Positions 45,130 through 53,762 of a DNA stretch of 64,000 nucleotides are shown one piece after another. Numbering within the stretch: position 1 is the first letter of the stretch; every line of letters starts with the position of its first letter. Below the pieces are notes generated by a model. It had not been told where the DNA came from, searched no databases, and saw nothing but the letters and a program-made list of their open reading frames with translations. The stretch spans positions 1-64,000 of the forward strand of contig CAVQZG010000011.1 in assembly GCA_963718305.1 (NCBI GenBank). Direction: 5' to 3'. Source of the stretch: RYN-230 sp963718305. GTDB taxonomy: Bacteria > Actinomycetota > Actinomycetes > Streptosporangiales > Streptosporangiaceae. The position numbers and the translations under genes were made by a program.

Positions 45130-46403
45130 CGGCCCGTCCCCCCGTACACGACGGCCTCGACCTCGCTGGCGTCCAGGTCGAAGGCCCGGTGCGCGGCGGT
45201 GACCGCGAGGTCCACGTCCTTCTGGTCCACCACCACCGAGATCCTGATCTCCGAGGTGGAGATCATCTCGATGTTGACCGCGGCGTCGGCGAGCGCGCCG
45301 AAGAAGGTGGCACTCACTCCTGGATGGGACCGCATGCCCGCCCCGATCACCGACACCTTGCCGATCCGGTCGTCGTAGAGCAGCGTGTCGAAGCCGATGT
45401 CCGGCTGCGCGCCGTTGAGGGCCGCCATCGCCGCCTGCCCGTCGTCGCGGGGCAGCGTGAACGAGATGTCGGTGCGGCCGGTGGTGGCGGCGGAGATGTT
45501 CTGCACGATCATGTCGATGTTGATGCCGGCCGCGGCCACGATGCGGAAGATCTGCGCGGCCACGCCGACCCGGTCGGGTACGCCGGCCACCGTGATCTTC
45601 GCCTCGCTCCGGTCGTGCGCAACTCCGGAGATGATCGCCTGCTCCACCCCGGCCGCCTCCGCTTCCTCGTTGGCTTCGCTGATCGTGGTGCCCGTGCGGT
45701 TGCTGAACGACGACCTGACATGGATCGGCATCCCGTAGCGCCGGGCGTACTCTACGCACCGCAACTGGAGGATCTTGGCCCCGCACGCGGCCATCTCCAG
45801 CATCTCCTCGTAGCTGATCCAGGGGATCCGGCGGGCGGTGCGGACGATCCTGGGGTCGGCGGTGAACACCCCGTCCACGTCCGTGTAGATCTCGCAGATA
45901 TCGGCCTCAAGGGCGGCGGCCAGCGCCACCGCCGTGGTGTCGGTGCCGCCCCGGCCCAGCGTGGTGACGTCCTTGCTGTTCTGTGACACGCCCTGGAAGC
46001 CGGCCACGATCGGGATGGCCCCGTCGGCCAGCGCGCCGGTGATCCGGCCCGGGGTCACGTCGATGATCCGCGCTTTGCCGTGGGTGGAGTCGGTGATCAC
46101 GCCAGCCTGGGACCCGGTGAACGAGCGGGCCTCCAGGCCGAGGTTGGCGATCGCCATGGCCAGCAGCGCCATCGAGATCCGCTCGCCCGCGGTGAGCAGC
46201 ATGTCCAGTTCGCGGCCCGGGGGCAGCGGGCTGACCTGCGCGGCCAGGTCGAGGAGTTCATCGGTAGTGTCACCCATGGCGGAGACCACCACGACGACGG
46301 AATGCCCGGCCTTGCGGGTCGCGACGATACGCTGCGCCACCCGCTTGATGCCGTCGGCGTCGGCCACCGAGGATCCACCGTACTTTTGCACGACAAGCGC
46401 CAC
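45126..46403 (-). CDS. ask: Aspartate kinase
   Basis: 425 residues from a GTG at 46403, because VALVVQKYGGSSVADADGIK is the conserved start (catalytic KYGGSS). Kinase domain ends near residue 250 (GRGGTDTTAVALAAALEADI). Two ACT domains follow (ITVAGVPDRVGVAAQIFRIV and VSVIGAGMRSHPGVSATFFG), the site of lysine plus threonine feedback inhibition in actinobacteria. A GTG at the codon for Val in AGVEQAIISG, preceded by a GGAGG-like site, could start a separate beta subunit as in Corynebacterium LysC. It phosphorylates aspartate as the first step of the aspartate family. Confidence 0.96.
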   Translation of the reverse strand: MALVVQKYGGSSVADADGIKRVAQRIVATRKAGHSVVVVVSAMGDTTDELLDLAAQVSPLPPGRELDMLLTAGERISMALLAMAIANLGLEARSFTGSQAGVITDSTHGKARIIDVTPGRITGALADGAIPIVAGFQGVSQNSKDVTTLGRGGTDTTAVALAAALEADICEIYTDVDGVFTADPRIVRTARRIPWISYEEMLEMAACGAKILQLRCVEYARRYGMPIHVRSSFSNRTGTTISEANEEAEAAGVEQAIISGVAHDRSEAKITVAGVPDRVGVAAQIFRIVAAAGINIDMIVQNISAATTGRTDISFTLPRDDGQAAMAALNGAQPDIGFDTLLYDDRIGKVSVIGAGMRSHPGVSATFFGALADAAVNIEMISTSEIRISVVVDQKDVDLAVTAAHRAFDLDASEVEAVVYGGTGR

Positions 46404-46500
46404 AGGTGAGCCGCTCCTCCCGCTCCGGCTGCTGGCGGCTTGAGTGTACCTACCCCCGGCTGGAACTCCGGCCCCCTTTTCCCCCCGGGGCGCCTGGCGG

Positions 46501-47067
46501 TCAGGCGAGCCTGGACTCCTCGGAGACGTCCAGCATGGCGTGGGCCAGCACCGCGTGCAGGGCCCGCAGGGCCGCGCTGCCGTGCGTTCCCCAATGGTTG
46601 ACGTAGGAGTACTGCCACCACCACAGGGCTTCCAGGGACCGGCCGGCCTCGTAGTGCTGCAGGCCATGGATCAGGTCCGCCGCGACCGCGGCCAGGTCGT
46701 CCGACAGGCGGAACGCGGTCAGCCCGGTGTCGGAATAGGGGTCGAACAGCTCGGCGTACTCGTCGTAGTCGGCCAGCCGCCGCGCCAGGCCCGACCGGAG
46801 CGAATCCAGGTCCGGGTCGGCGCCCACGTCGGGCTCCCAGTTGTCGGGGAGGATGACGTCCTTGCTCGCGCCGAGTTGCGCGCCGGCCAGCAGGATCTGC
46901 GAGACCTCCAGGAGCAGCAACGGAACCGCCTCGTCGCCTCCCTCACCGTGGGCCAGGGCAGCGACCCCGTCGAGGAAGTCGCGGGCCTGCCCGGCGATCC
47001 GGTCGGCCAGCGGGTGCCAGCCCTCGCTCACGGGCGCGGGCGGTGATCCTTGGTTCGCAGTACTCAT
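46501..47067 (-). CDS. DUF5063 domain protein
   Basis: 188 residues. It is a helical all-alpha protein with LADRIAGQARDFLDGVAALA at the start, WEPDVGADPDLDSLRSGLAR and YDEYAELFDPYSDTGLTAFR in the middle, and ALWWWQYSYVNHWGTHGSAA near the end. DUF5063 is found almost always between recR and ask in actinobacteria, as here. Function unknown. The 5' end is well separated from recR (175 bp). Confidence 0.85.
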   Translation of the reverse strand: MSTANQGSPPAPVSEGWHPLADRIAGQARDFLDGVAALAHGEGGDEAVPLLLLEVSQILLAGAQLGASKDVILPDNWEPDVGADPDLDSLRSGLARRLADYDEYAELFDPYSDTGLTAFRLSDDLAAVAADLIHGLQHYEAGRSLEALWWWQYSYVNHWGTHGSAALRALHAVLAHAMLDVSEESRLA

Positions 47068-47241
47068 GGGTTTCCTCGCAGCCAGGGTACGGTCCTGCGG
47101 GTCGCTGGGCCTCGCTCAGGAGTCCCCAGCCTGCCTGTCCTCCGGTCCGGTTTCACGGGACACGCCGCGCCGCCGGAGGCGCGCTCAGCACCGCGACCCC
47201 CAGGTATGTCTGCATGTCGGACATGGGAACGCCCACCGGGA

Positions 47242-47841
47242 TCAGACATCGAGCAGCCGCCGCCCCTCGAACGCCCGGCCCAGCGTGACCTCGTCCGCGT
47301 ACTCCAGATCGCCGCCGACGGGCAGCCCGCTGGCCGGCCTGGTCACCCGGAGGCCCAGCGGCTTGAGCAGCCGGGCGAGATAGGTCGCGGTCGCCTCACC
47401 CTCCAGGTTGGGGTCGGTGGCCAGGATGACCTCGGTCACCGCCCCGTCGGACAGCCGCGCCATCAGTTCCCTGGTGCGCAGGTCCTCCGGGCCGATGCCG
47501 TCGATCGGGCTGATCGCCCCGCCGAGCACGTGGTAGCGGCCCCGGAACTCGCGGATCTTCTCGATCGCGGCGATGTCCTTGGGCTCCTCGACCACGCAGA
47601 TGACGGCCGGGTCGCGGCGCGGATCACGGCAGATGCGGCACTCGTCTTCCTCGGCCACGTTGCCGCAGATCCGGCAGAACCGGACCCGCTCGGTGACCTC
47701 GACCAGCACCGACGCCAGCCGCCGGACGTCCGTGGCGTCCGTCGCGAGCAGGTAGAACGCGATGCGCTGCGCGCCTTTAGGACCGACGCCCGGCAGCCTG
47801 CCGAGTTCGTCGATGAGGTTCTGGACGATCCCTTCGTACAC
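47242..47841 (-). CDS. recR: Recombination mediator RecR
   Basis: 199 residues. N-terminal helix-hairpin-helix (LGRLPGVGPKGAQRIAFYLL), a C4 zinc finger (FCRICGNVAEEDECRICRDP), a Toprim domain (AVICVVEEPKDIAAIEKIRE to VILATDPNLEGEATATYLAR), and the C-terminal GLRVTRPASGLPVGGDLEYA. It loads RecA with RecO at gaps in recombinational repair. It lies 8 bp after ybaB in the conserved dnaX-ybaB-recR order. Confidence 0.97.
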   Translation of the reverse strand: MYEGIVQNLIDELGRLPGVGPKGAQRIAFYLLATDATDVRRLASVLVEVTERVRFCRICGNVAEEDECRICRDPRRDPAVICVVEEPKDIAAIEKIREFRGRYHVLGGAISPIDGIGPEDLRTRELMARLSDGAVTEVILATDPNLEGEATATYLARLLKPLGLRVTRPASGLPVGGDLEYADEVTLGRAFEGRRLLDV

Positions 47842-47849
47842 GTGGGCGC

Positions 47850-48284
47850 TCAGCCGCGCAGGTCGCCGCCGCCGCGCGGCTCGCCGCCGTGGGGCTGGCC
47901 AGGGAAGTCCCCGATGCCCGGGATCCCGGGCATGCCGGGCACGTCGCCCGCACCGCCGAGCGCCCCGATGCCGGACGCGAGCGGCCCCATCTTCTCCTGC
48001 TGCAGTTCGCCCGCGGCCCGGTTGGCGTCCCGGACTGCCGCGAGGACCAGGTCGGCGATGGTCTGCGCCGTCTCCGCCGGGTCAGAGCCGTCGATGGCGG
48101 CCGGGCTGATGGTCAGGTCCACCAGGTCGCCCTGCCCGTTGACCTTGGCCTTCACCAGGCCGCCGCCCGCACTGCCCTCGACCACCGCGTCGGCGAGTTC
48201 CTGCTGCGCGTTCATAAGCTGGTCCTGCATCTGCTGCGCTGCGGCGAGCAGTTGCTGCATATCGATCTGGCCGCCAGGATCCAC
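47850..48284 (-). CDS. YbaB/EbfC nucleoid-associated protein
   Basis: 144 residues from a GTG at 48284 with GAGGG just upstream; an ATG 8 codons later is possible. The core QQLLAAAQQMQDQLMNAQQE, then VKAKVNGQGDLVDLTISPAA, is the DNA-binding YbaB fold that forms a tweezer-like dimer. The 35-residue C-terminal tail is Gly/Pro-rich, typical for actinobacterial members. Encoded between dnaX and recR, as in most bacteria. Confidence 0.93.
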   Translation of the reverse strand: MDPGGQIDMQQLLAAAQQMQDQLMNAQQELADAVVEGSAGGGLVKAKVNGQGDLVDLTISPAAIDGSDPAETAQTIADLVLAAVRDANRAAGELQQEKMGPLASGIGALGGAGDVPGMPGIPGIGDFPGQPHGGEPRGGGDLRG

Positions 48285-48486
48285 TGTGCCCTCACTCGGT
48301 ACCGTCAGCCCGCACCTTCGCGCGGCGACTCGGACGCCCGCCGTGCCGCCCCGGTCCGGGCCGGTGCACGGGCCTGTCGCTTCGAGCCTAAGGCCTGCGC
48401 GACACCCACAGCGCATCGCCTCGCTAATGGCGGGGAGTGACCTGGATGACGGCCGGCGGGTGGTGGCCCGGGCTGCGGAGTGGCCG

Positions 48487-50653
48487 TCAGGGCTCGTCGA
48501 TCTCGGCGATGACGCGGCCGCCGAGTTCGCGCTTGATGAGGTCCATGCCGGTCAGGTCCGGGCTGACCGGCTGGGCCGGGGCGCTGTCGTACTGCGCTTC
48601 CGCCGACAGGTCGTCCTCCGGTGGCCCGGGGTCCTCTGGGGGCGGCGCAGGCATCTGCACCGCGGCCGGGGCCTTCGCGCTCAGCTCGTCCGGGCCGCCG
48701 TGCGGGCTGCGCGGCGCTCCGGGCGTGCTGGCGAGCTGCGCGGCCGACAGGGCCTTGATCCGCAGGTTCACGCCCAGCACGGACGTCAGCGCGCTGATCA
48801 GGTCGCGGTCGTAAGGACTCGCCGCGAACCCCTTGGCCTCACCTTCCCGCGCAAACAGCACGGTCAGCACGCCGCCCTCCACCGAGTGCACGGTGGCGTT
48901 GCTGAGCAGCATCCAGGCCACCCGGCGCTGGCCCTTGACCGCTTCGAGGATTTCCGGCCAGCGTTGCCGGACGTTATCGACCTCCGAGGACGCCCCGCCG
49001 GCGGAGTGGGCGGCGGGCGGCACGGGGGCAGCCACCGAGGGCGCGGGTGAGGGGGACACCGGTGTGGCACTGGCCGGAGCGGGGGCTCCGGCCCGGGGCA
49101 GGCGGACCGTCCTGGGCGGACGCGGGCGCGGGAGCGGGCGTCGGCGCGGACTCGGGCGCGGGTGCGGACTCAGGCGCTGGCGCCGGGGAAGAGGAGGACG
49201 CGGGCGGCTGGGGCCGGGAGGGACCTGGTCCCTCGGCTCGCCGGGCCGCCTGGGGCTCCGCCTTCGCGGCGGGGGCCGGCGGAGCCGCGGCCCTGGGCGG
49301 GGAGGCTGGCGCGGCGGATGCCCGGGGCGAGGCTGGCGGGGTGGAAGAGGCTGCCGCGCCGGAGGGGGCTGATGGGGCGGAGGTGCCCGCCGGGGCGGCA
49401 GCGGCGGGGCTATCCGCTGACGTGACCTGCGCGCCTTCAAGCCTGCGCTCCAGCCGCTCCAGCCGGACCAGCAACGCCTTCTCGCCCGAGGCCGCGCCCG
49501 GCAGCAGGATCTGGGCGCACATGAGTTCCAGCAGCAGCCGGGGCGACGTCGCCCCGCGCATCTGGATCAGTCCCTCGCTGATGATTTCCGCGGCCCGGGT
49601 CAGTTCGGCCTGGCCGAACCGGCCCGCCTGCTCCGTCATCCGGTCGAGCCGGTCCGCGGGCATGTCGAGCAGCCCGGTCTGGCCCGCACCCGGCACGGCG
49701 GCCAGCACGATCAGGTCGCGGAACCGGTCGAGCAGGTCCGCGGCGAACCGGCGGGGGTCGTGGCCGCCTTCCATCACCCGGTTCACCGCGCGGAACACCG
49801 CGGCGCCGTCCTCGTTGGCGAACGCGTCCGCGACCTCGTCCAGGAGGTTCTCGTCGGTATACCCGAGCAGGGCGACCGTCCGGTCGTAGCGCAGCCCCTC
49901 CTCGCCGGCCCCGGCCAGCAACTGGTCCAGGACGGAGAGGGAATCACGGGCCGACCCGGCGCCGGCGCGGACCACCAGCGGCAGGACCGCGGGCTCGTAG
50001 CCGATCTGCTCCGCGCTGAGGATCTCCTCCAGCAGTTCCCGCAGGATGGCGGGCGGCACCAGGCGGAACGGGTAATGGTGGGTGCGCGACCGGATGGTGG
50101 CGATGACTTTTTCCGGCTCGGTGGTCGCGAACACGAACTTCAGGTGGGGCGGGGGTTCCTCGACGAGCTTGAGCAGCGCGTTGAACCCTTCCCGGGTCAC
50201 CATGTGCGCTTCGTCGATGATGTAGATCTTGTAGCGCCCGGACACCGGCGAGTAGAACGCCCGCTCGCGCAGGTCCCGCGCGTCGTCCACGCCGCCGTGG
50301 GAGGCCGCGTCGATCTCGATCACGTCGAGGCTGCCCGGCCCGTCGGGGGCGAGCGCGACACAGGACTCACATTTGCCGCACGGGTCCGGGGTGGGTCCTT
50401 CCGCGCAATTCAGCGAGCGGGCCAGGATGCGCGCGCTGGTCGTCTTGCCGCAGCCGCGCGGCCCGCTGAACAGATAGGCGTGATTGACCCGCCCGGTGCG
50501 GAGCGCCTGCCGGAGCGGCTCTGTGACGTGGTCCTGGCCCTTGACCTCGGCGAATGTCGCCGGCCGGTAGCGGCGGTACAGCGCCAGGCGCGGCGGGGGG
50601 CCACCGGGCCGGTCCAGGTCCACAGGAACGGTGCTAGGCACGTCGCCGGTCAT
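48487..50653 (-). CDS. dnaX: DNA polymerase III subunit gamma/tau, C-terminal part in another frame
   Basis: The ATG at 50653 starts a clear DnaX: LALYRRYRPATFAEVKGQDH, Walker A SGPRGCGKTTSARIL, zinc-site CGKCESCVAL, and the DEAH box YIIDEAHMVTREGFNALLKL. After the AAA domains (to about residue 400) comes an Ala/Pro-rich linker. In the first frame this runs into unrelated sequence and a stop at 48974. The tau C-terminal domain (VDNVRQRWPEILEAVKGQRR to GGRVIAEIDEP) continues in another frame and ends at 48487. The join lies near 49085-49105, at a C/G run (GCCCGGGG). A +1 frameshift or an indel is needed. Clamp loading needs only the first part. Confidence 0.88.
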
Positions 50654-50679
50654 GACCTCACCCTCGCGGTGCCGGTAAG

Positions 50680-50767
50680 GACCCCCCGCACACCCGCCAG
50701 AGCCCGCGTACCCTTGCTGCCTTCCGGCCCTGGGGGAGTTGGCGGGATAAGCGCCGTGCGGGGGGTC
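50680..50767 (-). ncRNA. ffs: Signal recognition particle RNA, bacterial small type (4.5S)
   Basis: On the minus strand, the conserved domain IV is seen as GGGCCGGAAGGCAGCAAGGG, with the GGAA tetraloop and the asymmetric internal loop bases. The ends GACCCCCCGCAC and GTGCGGGGGGTC (plus-strand 50680-50691 and 50756-50767) pair perfectly over 12 bp. The true ends may be a few bases further out. It binds Ffh for cotranslational membrane targeting. It lies just upstream of dnaX in the same direction, the usual actinobacterial order. Confidence 0.93.
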
Positions 50768-50980
50768 GCGGACCAGTCTAGCCACGACGCGGGAGCGGTC
50801 GTGCCGCATCCCGCCTGGCGGGGGCGCTGGTCTCCCGGAGCGGCTCAGGGTGGCCGGCCAGGCCGCCGCCCGCACCCCAGCCGCCCGTACACCCAGCCGC
50901 CTGCACCAGCTACCCGCGCCCGGCTGCCTCGTCCGCGATGCCGCGTCCGGCGAGTCCGCGCTCCCGGTAAGCTTGCCCGC

Positions 50981-51068
50981 GGAGGATTCGCCTAGTGGCC
51001 TAGGGCGCACGCTTGGAAAGCGTGTTGGGGGCAACCCCTCAGGAGTTCGAATCTCCTATCCTCCGCCA
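50981..51068 (+). tRNA. tRNA-Ser (anticodon GGA)
   Basis: Complete class II tRNA: acceptor GGAGGAT/ATCCTCC, D arm, anticodon stem CACGC/GCGTG with loop TTGGAAA (anticodon GGA at 51015-51017), a long variable arm (TTGGGGGCAACCCC), T arm AGGAG-TTCGAAT-CTCCT, discriminator G and encoded CCA. The 3' 57-58 bases recur at 60000-60057 and 62601-62657. It is the natural integration target for an element. Confidence 0.96.
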
Positions 51069-51221
51069 CCCTGACCTGCAAGAACATCGGCGAGTGACCG
51101 CCGCCAAGCAGGCTCCTTATGTCAAGTGGGCTCATTTGATGGGCTCATTTCCCCGACCGTAGAGCCCTCCGCTGCCAGAACCAGCCGCTGCGATGGTCCT
51201 GGTCAGAGGCATCACGGACAA

Positions 51222-51272
51222 CCCTGAACGGAGGAACGCACGCCGTCAAAGCGTGTGCCCTGCCGTTCAGGG
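51222..51272. other. Long perfect hairpin
   Basis: CCCTGAACGG (51222-51231) and CCGTTCAGGG (51263-51272) pair over 10 bp, and GCACGC with GCGTG-TGC pair inside. No T run follows. It could be an extrachromosomal-type recombination or replication site, or an RNA structure. Confidence 0.55.
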
Positions 51273-51326
51273 CTGGCTGGGACCGTTCGCGACCGGCCGG
51301 ATACCTGGCAACTGCAGACCATATCG

Positions 51327-51382
51327 CACTGAGTGACCGAGAGGTTCCAGGAGAACGCGCGCCGAGCCGCCGATCTGCGCGG
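51327..51382 (+). repeat. Dispersed 56-bp degenerate repeat, copy C
   Basis: Aligns with the minus-strand segment 8004-8059 (nearly all positions from CACTGAGTGA to CGCCGAT) and with 11822-11877. It lies 260 bp after tRNA-Ser. The rest of 51070-51430 holds no intact gene. Confidence 0.5.
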
Positions 51383-51439
51383 AGTACCGCCCGTGCGGGC
51401 GCTGCCCGTTATGGGACGCAGATGTGGGTGATCTGTACG

Positions 51440-51742
51440 CGTGTGCAGACGCGGCCGCCGCTTGGCCGCTGCCTGGAAGGTGGCGCCGGGGAAAGGCCGT
51501 GCGGATCATCTTGGCCATCCAGACATCACCCGCCAGCCGGCCGGCTGGCCCGGCGGGCGGTTGTGGTCAACCAGACCCTCGTCGATCAGCTCCCCGGCGA
51601 CAGCGGGGTTGCCCTCGCCCCATTCTTGGAGAAGCCAGCGCCGGTACCTCGCCTTCAGTGCGCCAGGATCCACCGTTTCGACCCCGGTGTCATCCGGGTC
51701 TTTACGACGGGAATGCGAGCCAGCCACAATGCGGCTTGTGAG
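51440..51742 (-). pseudogene. SnoaL-like ester cyclase remnant
   Basis: Read on the minus strand, one frame gives LKARYRRWLLQEWGEGNPAV, AGELIDEGLVDHNRPPGQP, typical of a SnoaL-like polyketide/ester cyclase (helix then VDHN motif). A second frame picks up MAKMIRTAFP, the next conserved block. The remainder is lost or scrambled into the tRNA-side sequence. Not functional. Confidence 0.65.
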
Positions 51743-51763
51743 CGGGCCTGCGATGATCGGGAG

Positions 51764-52117
51764 GTGCGCGTGTCGGTTCTGATCGTTGATGACCACGAGG
51801 AATTCCGTAACTCGGCGCGAGCGCTGCTGCAGGCCGACGGCTACGCCGTGGTGGGCGAGGCCCGGGACGGAGCCGAGGCCATCGCCGAGGCCGAGCGGCT
51901 CCGGCCTGAGATCGTGCTGCTGGACGTCCAGCTCCCTGGCATCGACGGGTTCGCGGTGGCGGAGCGGCTGGCGTCGTGGGCGCATCCGCCGGCCGTCGTC
52001 CTCATCTCGAGCCGCGACGCCCGTTCCTATGGGCCCCGGCTGGCCAGGGCCCCGGCGCGAGGGTTTCTCAGTAAGGCCGATCTTTCCGGTGAGGCCCTGT
52101 CCAGCATGGTGAGCTGA
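51764..52117 (+). CDS. Single-domain response regulator (receiver only)
   Basis: 117 residues from a GTG at 51764. A full receiver domain: acidic pair in VLIVDDHEEFRNSARALLQA, phospho-accepting Asp in EIVLLDVQLPGIDGFAVAER, Ser of the switch position in VVLISSRDARS, and Lys in GFLSKADLSGEALSSMV. No output domain follows. It probably shuttles phosphate or regulates by protein binding. It directly precedes sensor kinase 1 and should be its partner. Confidence 0.88.
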   Translation: MRVSVLIVDDHEEFRNSARALLQADGYAVVGEARDGAEAIAEAERLRPEIVLLDVQLPGIDGFAVAERLASWAHPPAVVLISSRDARSYGPRLARAPARGFLSKADLSGEALSSMVS

Positions 52118-52122
52118 GCTTC

Positions 52123-53754
52123 ATGCGCTGGCGTATCCTGACTCCTGGGGGCCCTCGGCGGCGGCGCTCGGCCTGCTCGCCGAGACCGCTGCGTACGGGC
52201 TGGGAGACGCGGGGCAGTGGGTTCCCGATCTGCTCGTGGGATGGACCTTCATCGCCGGTGGGCTGGCTGGATGGTGGCGCCGGCCGGGGAGCGGAACCGG
52301 GCCGCTGCTGGCGGCCACGGGTTACGCCTGGTTCCTCGGCAACTTCCACGGGGGCGTGCTCGGCCCGATCGCGTTGTTCGCGCTGCACCGGGGACCCTTG
52401 ATCCACTGCGTCTTGTCGTTCCCGCGGTGGCGGCCCTCGTCCCGGCTTGACCGGGCGACAGTCGTCGCGGGATATGTGGCTGCCACGGTGACGCCGGTGG
52501 CCGTAAGCAACCCGGCGACGATCGCGCTCGGGGTGCTGGTGACCGGGTCGGCCGCCTGGGCAGCATTCGTGTCTGTCGGGGCCGGCGCGGCGGGCGCGGG
52601 CCGCGGTCTTGCCGGCGGCGGCTGTCGTCGGCCTCGCGCTCGCGGGCGGCTCCGCCGCTCTGCTGGCCGGGATCGGGAGCGACGTGGTCCTGGCCGTGGA
52701 CGAGGTGGCGCTGGTGGCCGTGGCCGTCTGGGTACTGGCGGTGCTGGTGGTGGGCCGGTGGCAGCGTGCGGCCGTCACCGACTTGGTGGTCGAGCTCGCG
52801 GAGACTCCGTCCGGGACGCTGCGGGATGCCCTGGCCCGTGCATTGGGGGATTCGTCGCTGCAGATCGGGTACTGGGCGGCGGAACAGGGTGCGTACGTGG
52901 ACGCGGCAGGCCAGCCGGTGACGGTCCCTGCGGAGGGGTCCGGGCGCGCTGTGACAAAGATCGACATCAGCGGCCGTCCGGTCGCGGTCTTGGTCCACGA
53001 CCTGGCGGTGATCCAGGATCGGGGCCTGGTGGAGTCGATCGCCCTGGCGGTCCGGCTGGCGGCCTCGCATGCGAACCTGCGGGCTGAGGTCCGCGCCCAG
53101 GTCGGCGAGGTCCGGGCCTCCCGGCGGCGCCTGATCCGGGCGGCCGACCAGGAGCGGATCCGCCTCGAGCGCCGGCTCCGCGACGGCCCGGAGCGAACGC
53201 TGGACGCGCTCGCGGCGACGCTGGCCGCGGCCCGGGACGCGGCAGTTCGCGCCGATGCGGCCGCCGTCCTCGGCGGGATCGAGCGGGCCCGGCAGCGCCT
53301 CCAGGGGACGCAAGACGATCTGCGGGAGCTGGCCCGGGGCCTGCATCCCCGGGCCGTGGCCGAGGCGGGGCTGGCCGGGGCGATCGCGGAGCTCGCCGCC
53401 GGGAGCCCGGTCCCGGTCACCATGACGGCGATCCCCGGCGGTCTGCCCCTCGAGGCCGCGGCGGCGGCATACTTCGTGTGCTCTGAGGCGCTGGCCAACG
53501 TGGCGAAGCACTCCGGCGCCGCCCATTGCGCGGTGACAGTGGAGGCTTCGGCCGGCCTGCTCCGGGTGGAGATCGCCGATGACGGGGCCGGGGGAGCCGA
53601 GGACGCGAAGGGAACCGGCTTGCGCGGGCTGGCTGACCGGGTAGAGGCGCTCGGCGGGGTCTTCCGCGTGGCCAGCCCGCCGGGGAAGGGAACGGTCCTG
53701 GCCGCCGAGATCCCCCTGAGCGAGGAGCATCAGCTAGATCAGCCAGAACGGTGA
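52123..53754 (+). CDS. NarL-type sensor histidine kinase 1, His replaced by Arg, frameshifted N-terminus
   Basis: The 5' part (about 52123-52600) is membrane-like in frame 3 (AAALGLLAETAAYGLGDAGQ, ATVVAGYVAATVTPVAVSNP) without a clear start codon in that frame; the ATG at 52123 is in another frame. After about 52590 frame 1 reads VLPAAAVVGLALAGGSAALL and onward to the stop. The HisKA_3-like helix reads ERIRLERRLRDGPERTLDAL: the His of LHDG is Arg (codon CGC at 53179-53181; CAC would be His). The ATPase part is complete: SEALANVAKHSGAAHCAVTV (N-box) and DDGAGGAEDAKGTGLRGLAD (G boxes). So ATP binding is kept but the phospho-acceptor is lost. Confidence 0.75.
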
Positions 53755-53762
53755 GCGGGGGA

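Noticed and set aside
44065..45786. asd extended upstream to 45786
   Set aside because: The extra 219 codons lie antiphase within ask; the GTG at 45129 with a GTGA overlap is the natural start.
47050..49050. 666-codon plus-strand frame across recR, ybaB and dnaX
   Set aside because: It spans three well-supported minus-strand genes and has no homology.
50680..50767. A terminator hairpin upstream of dnaX
   Set aside because: The long stem together with the GGAAGGCAGCAAGGG core identifies SRP RNA instead.
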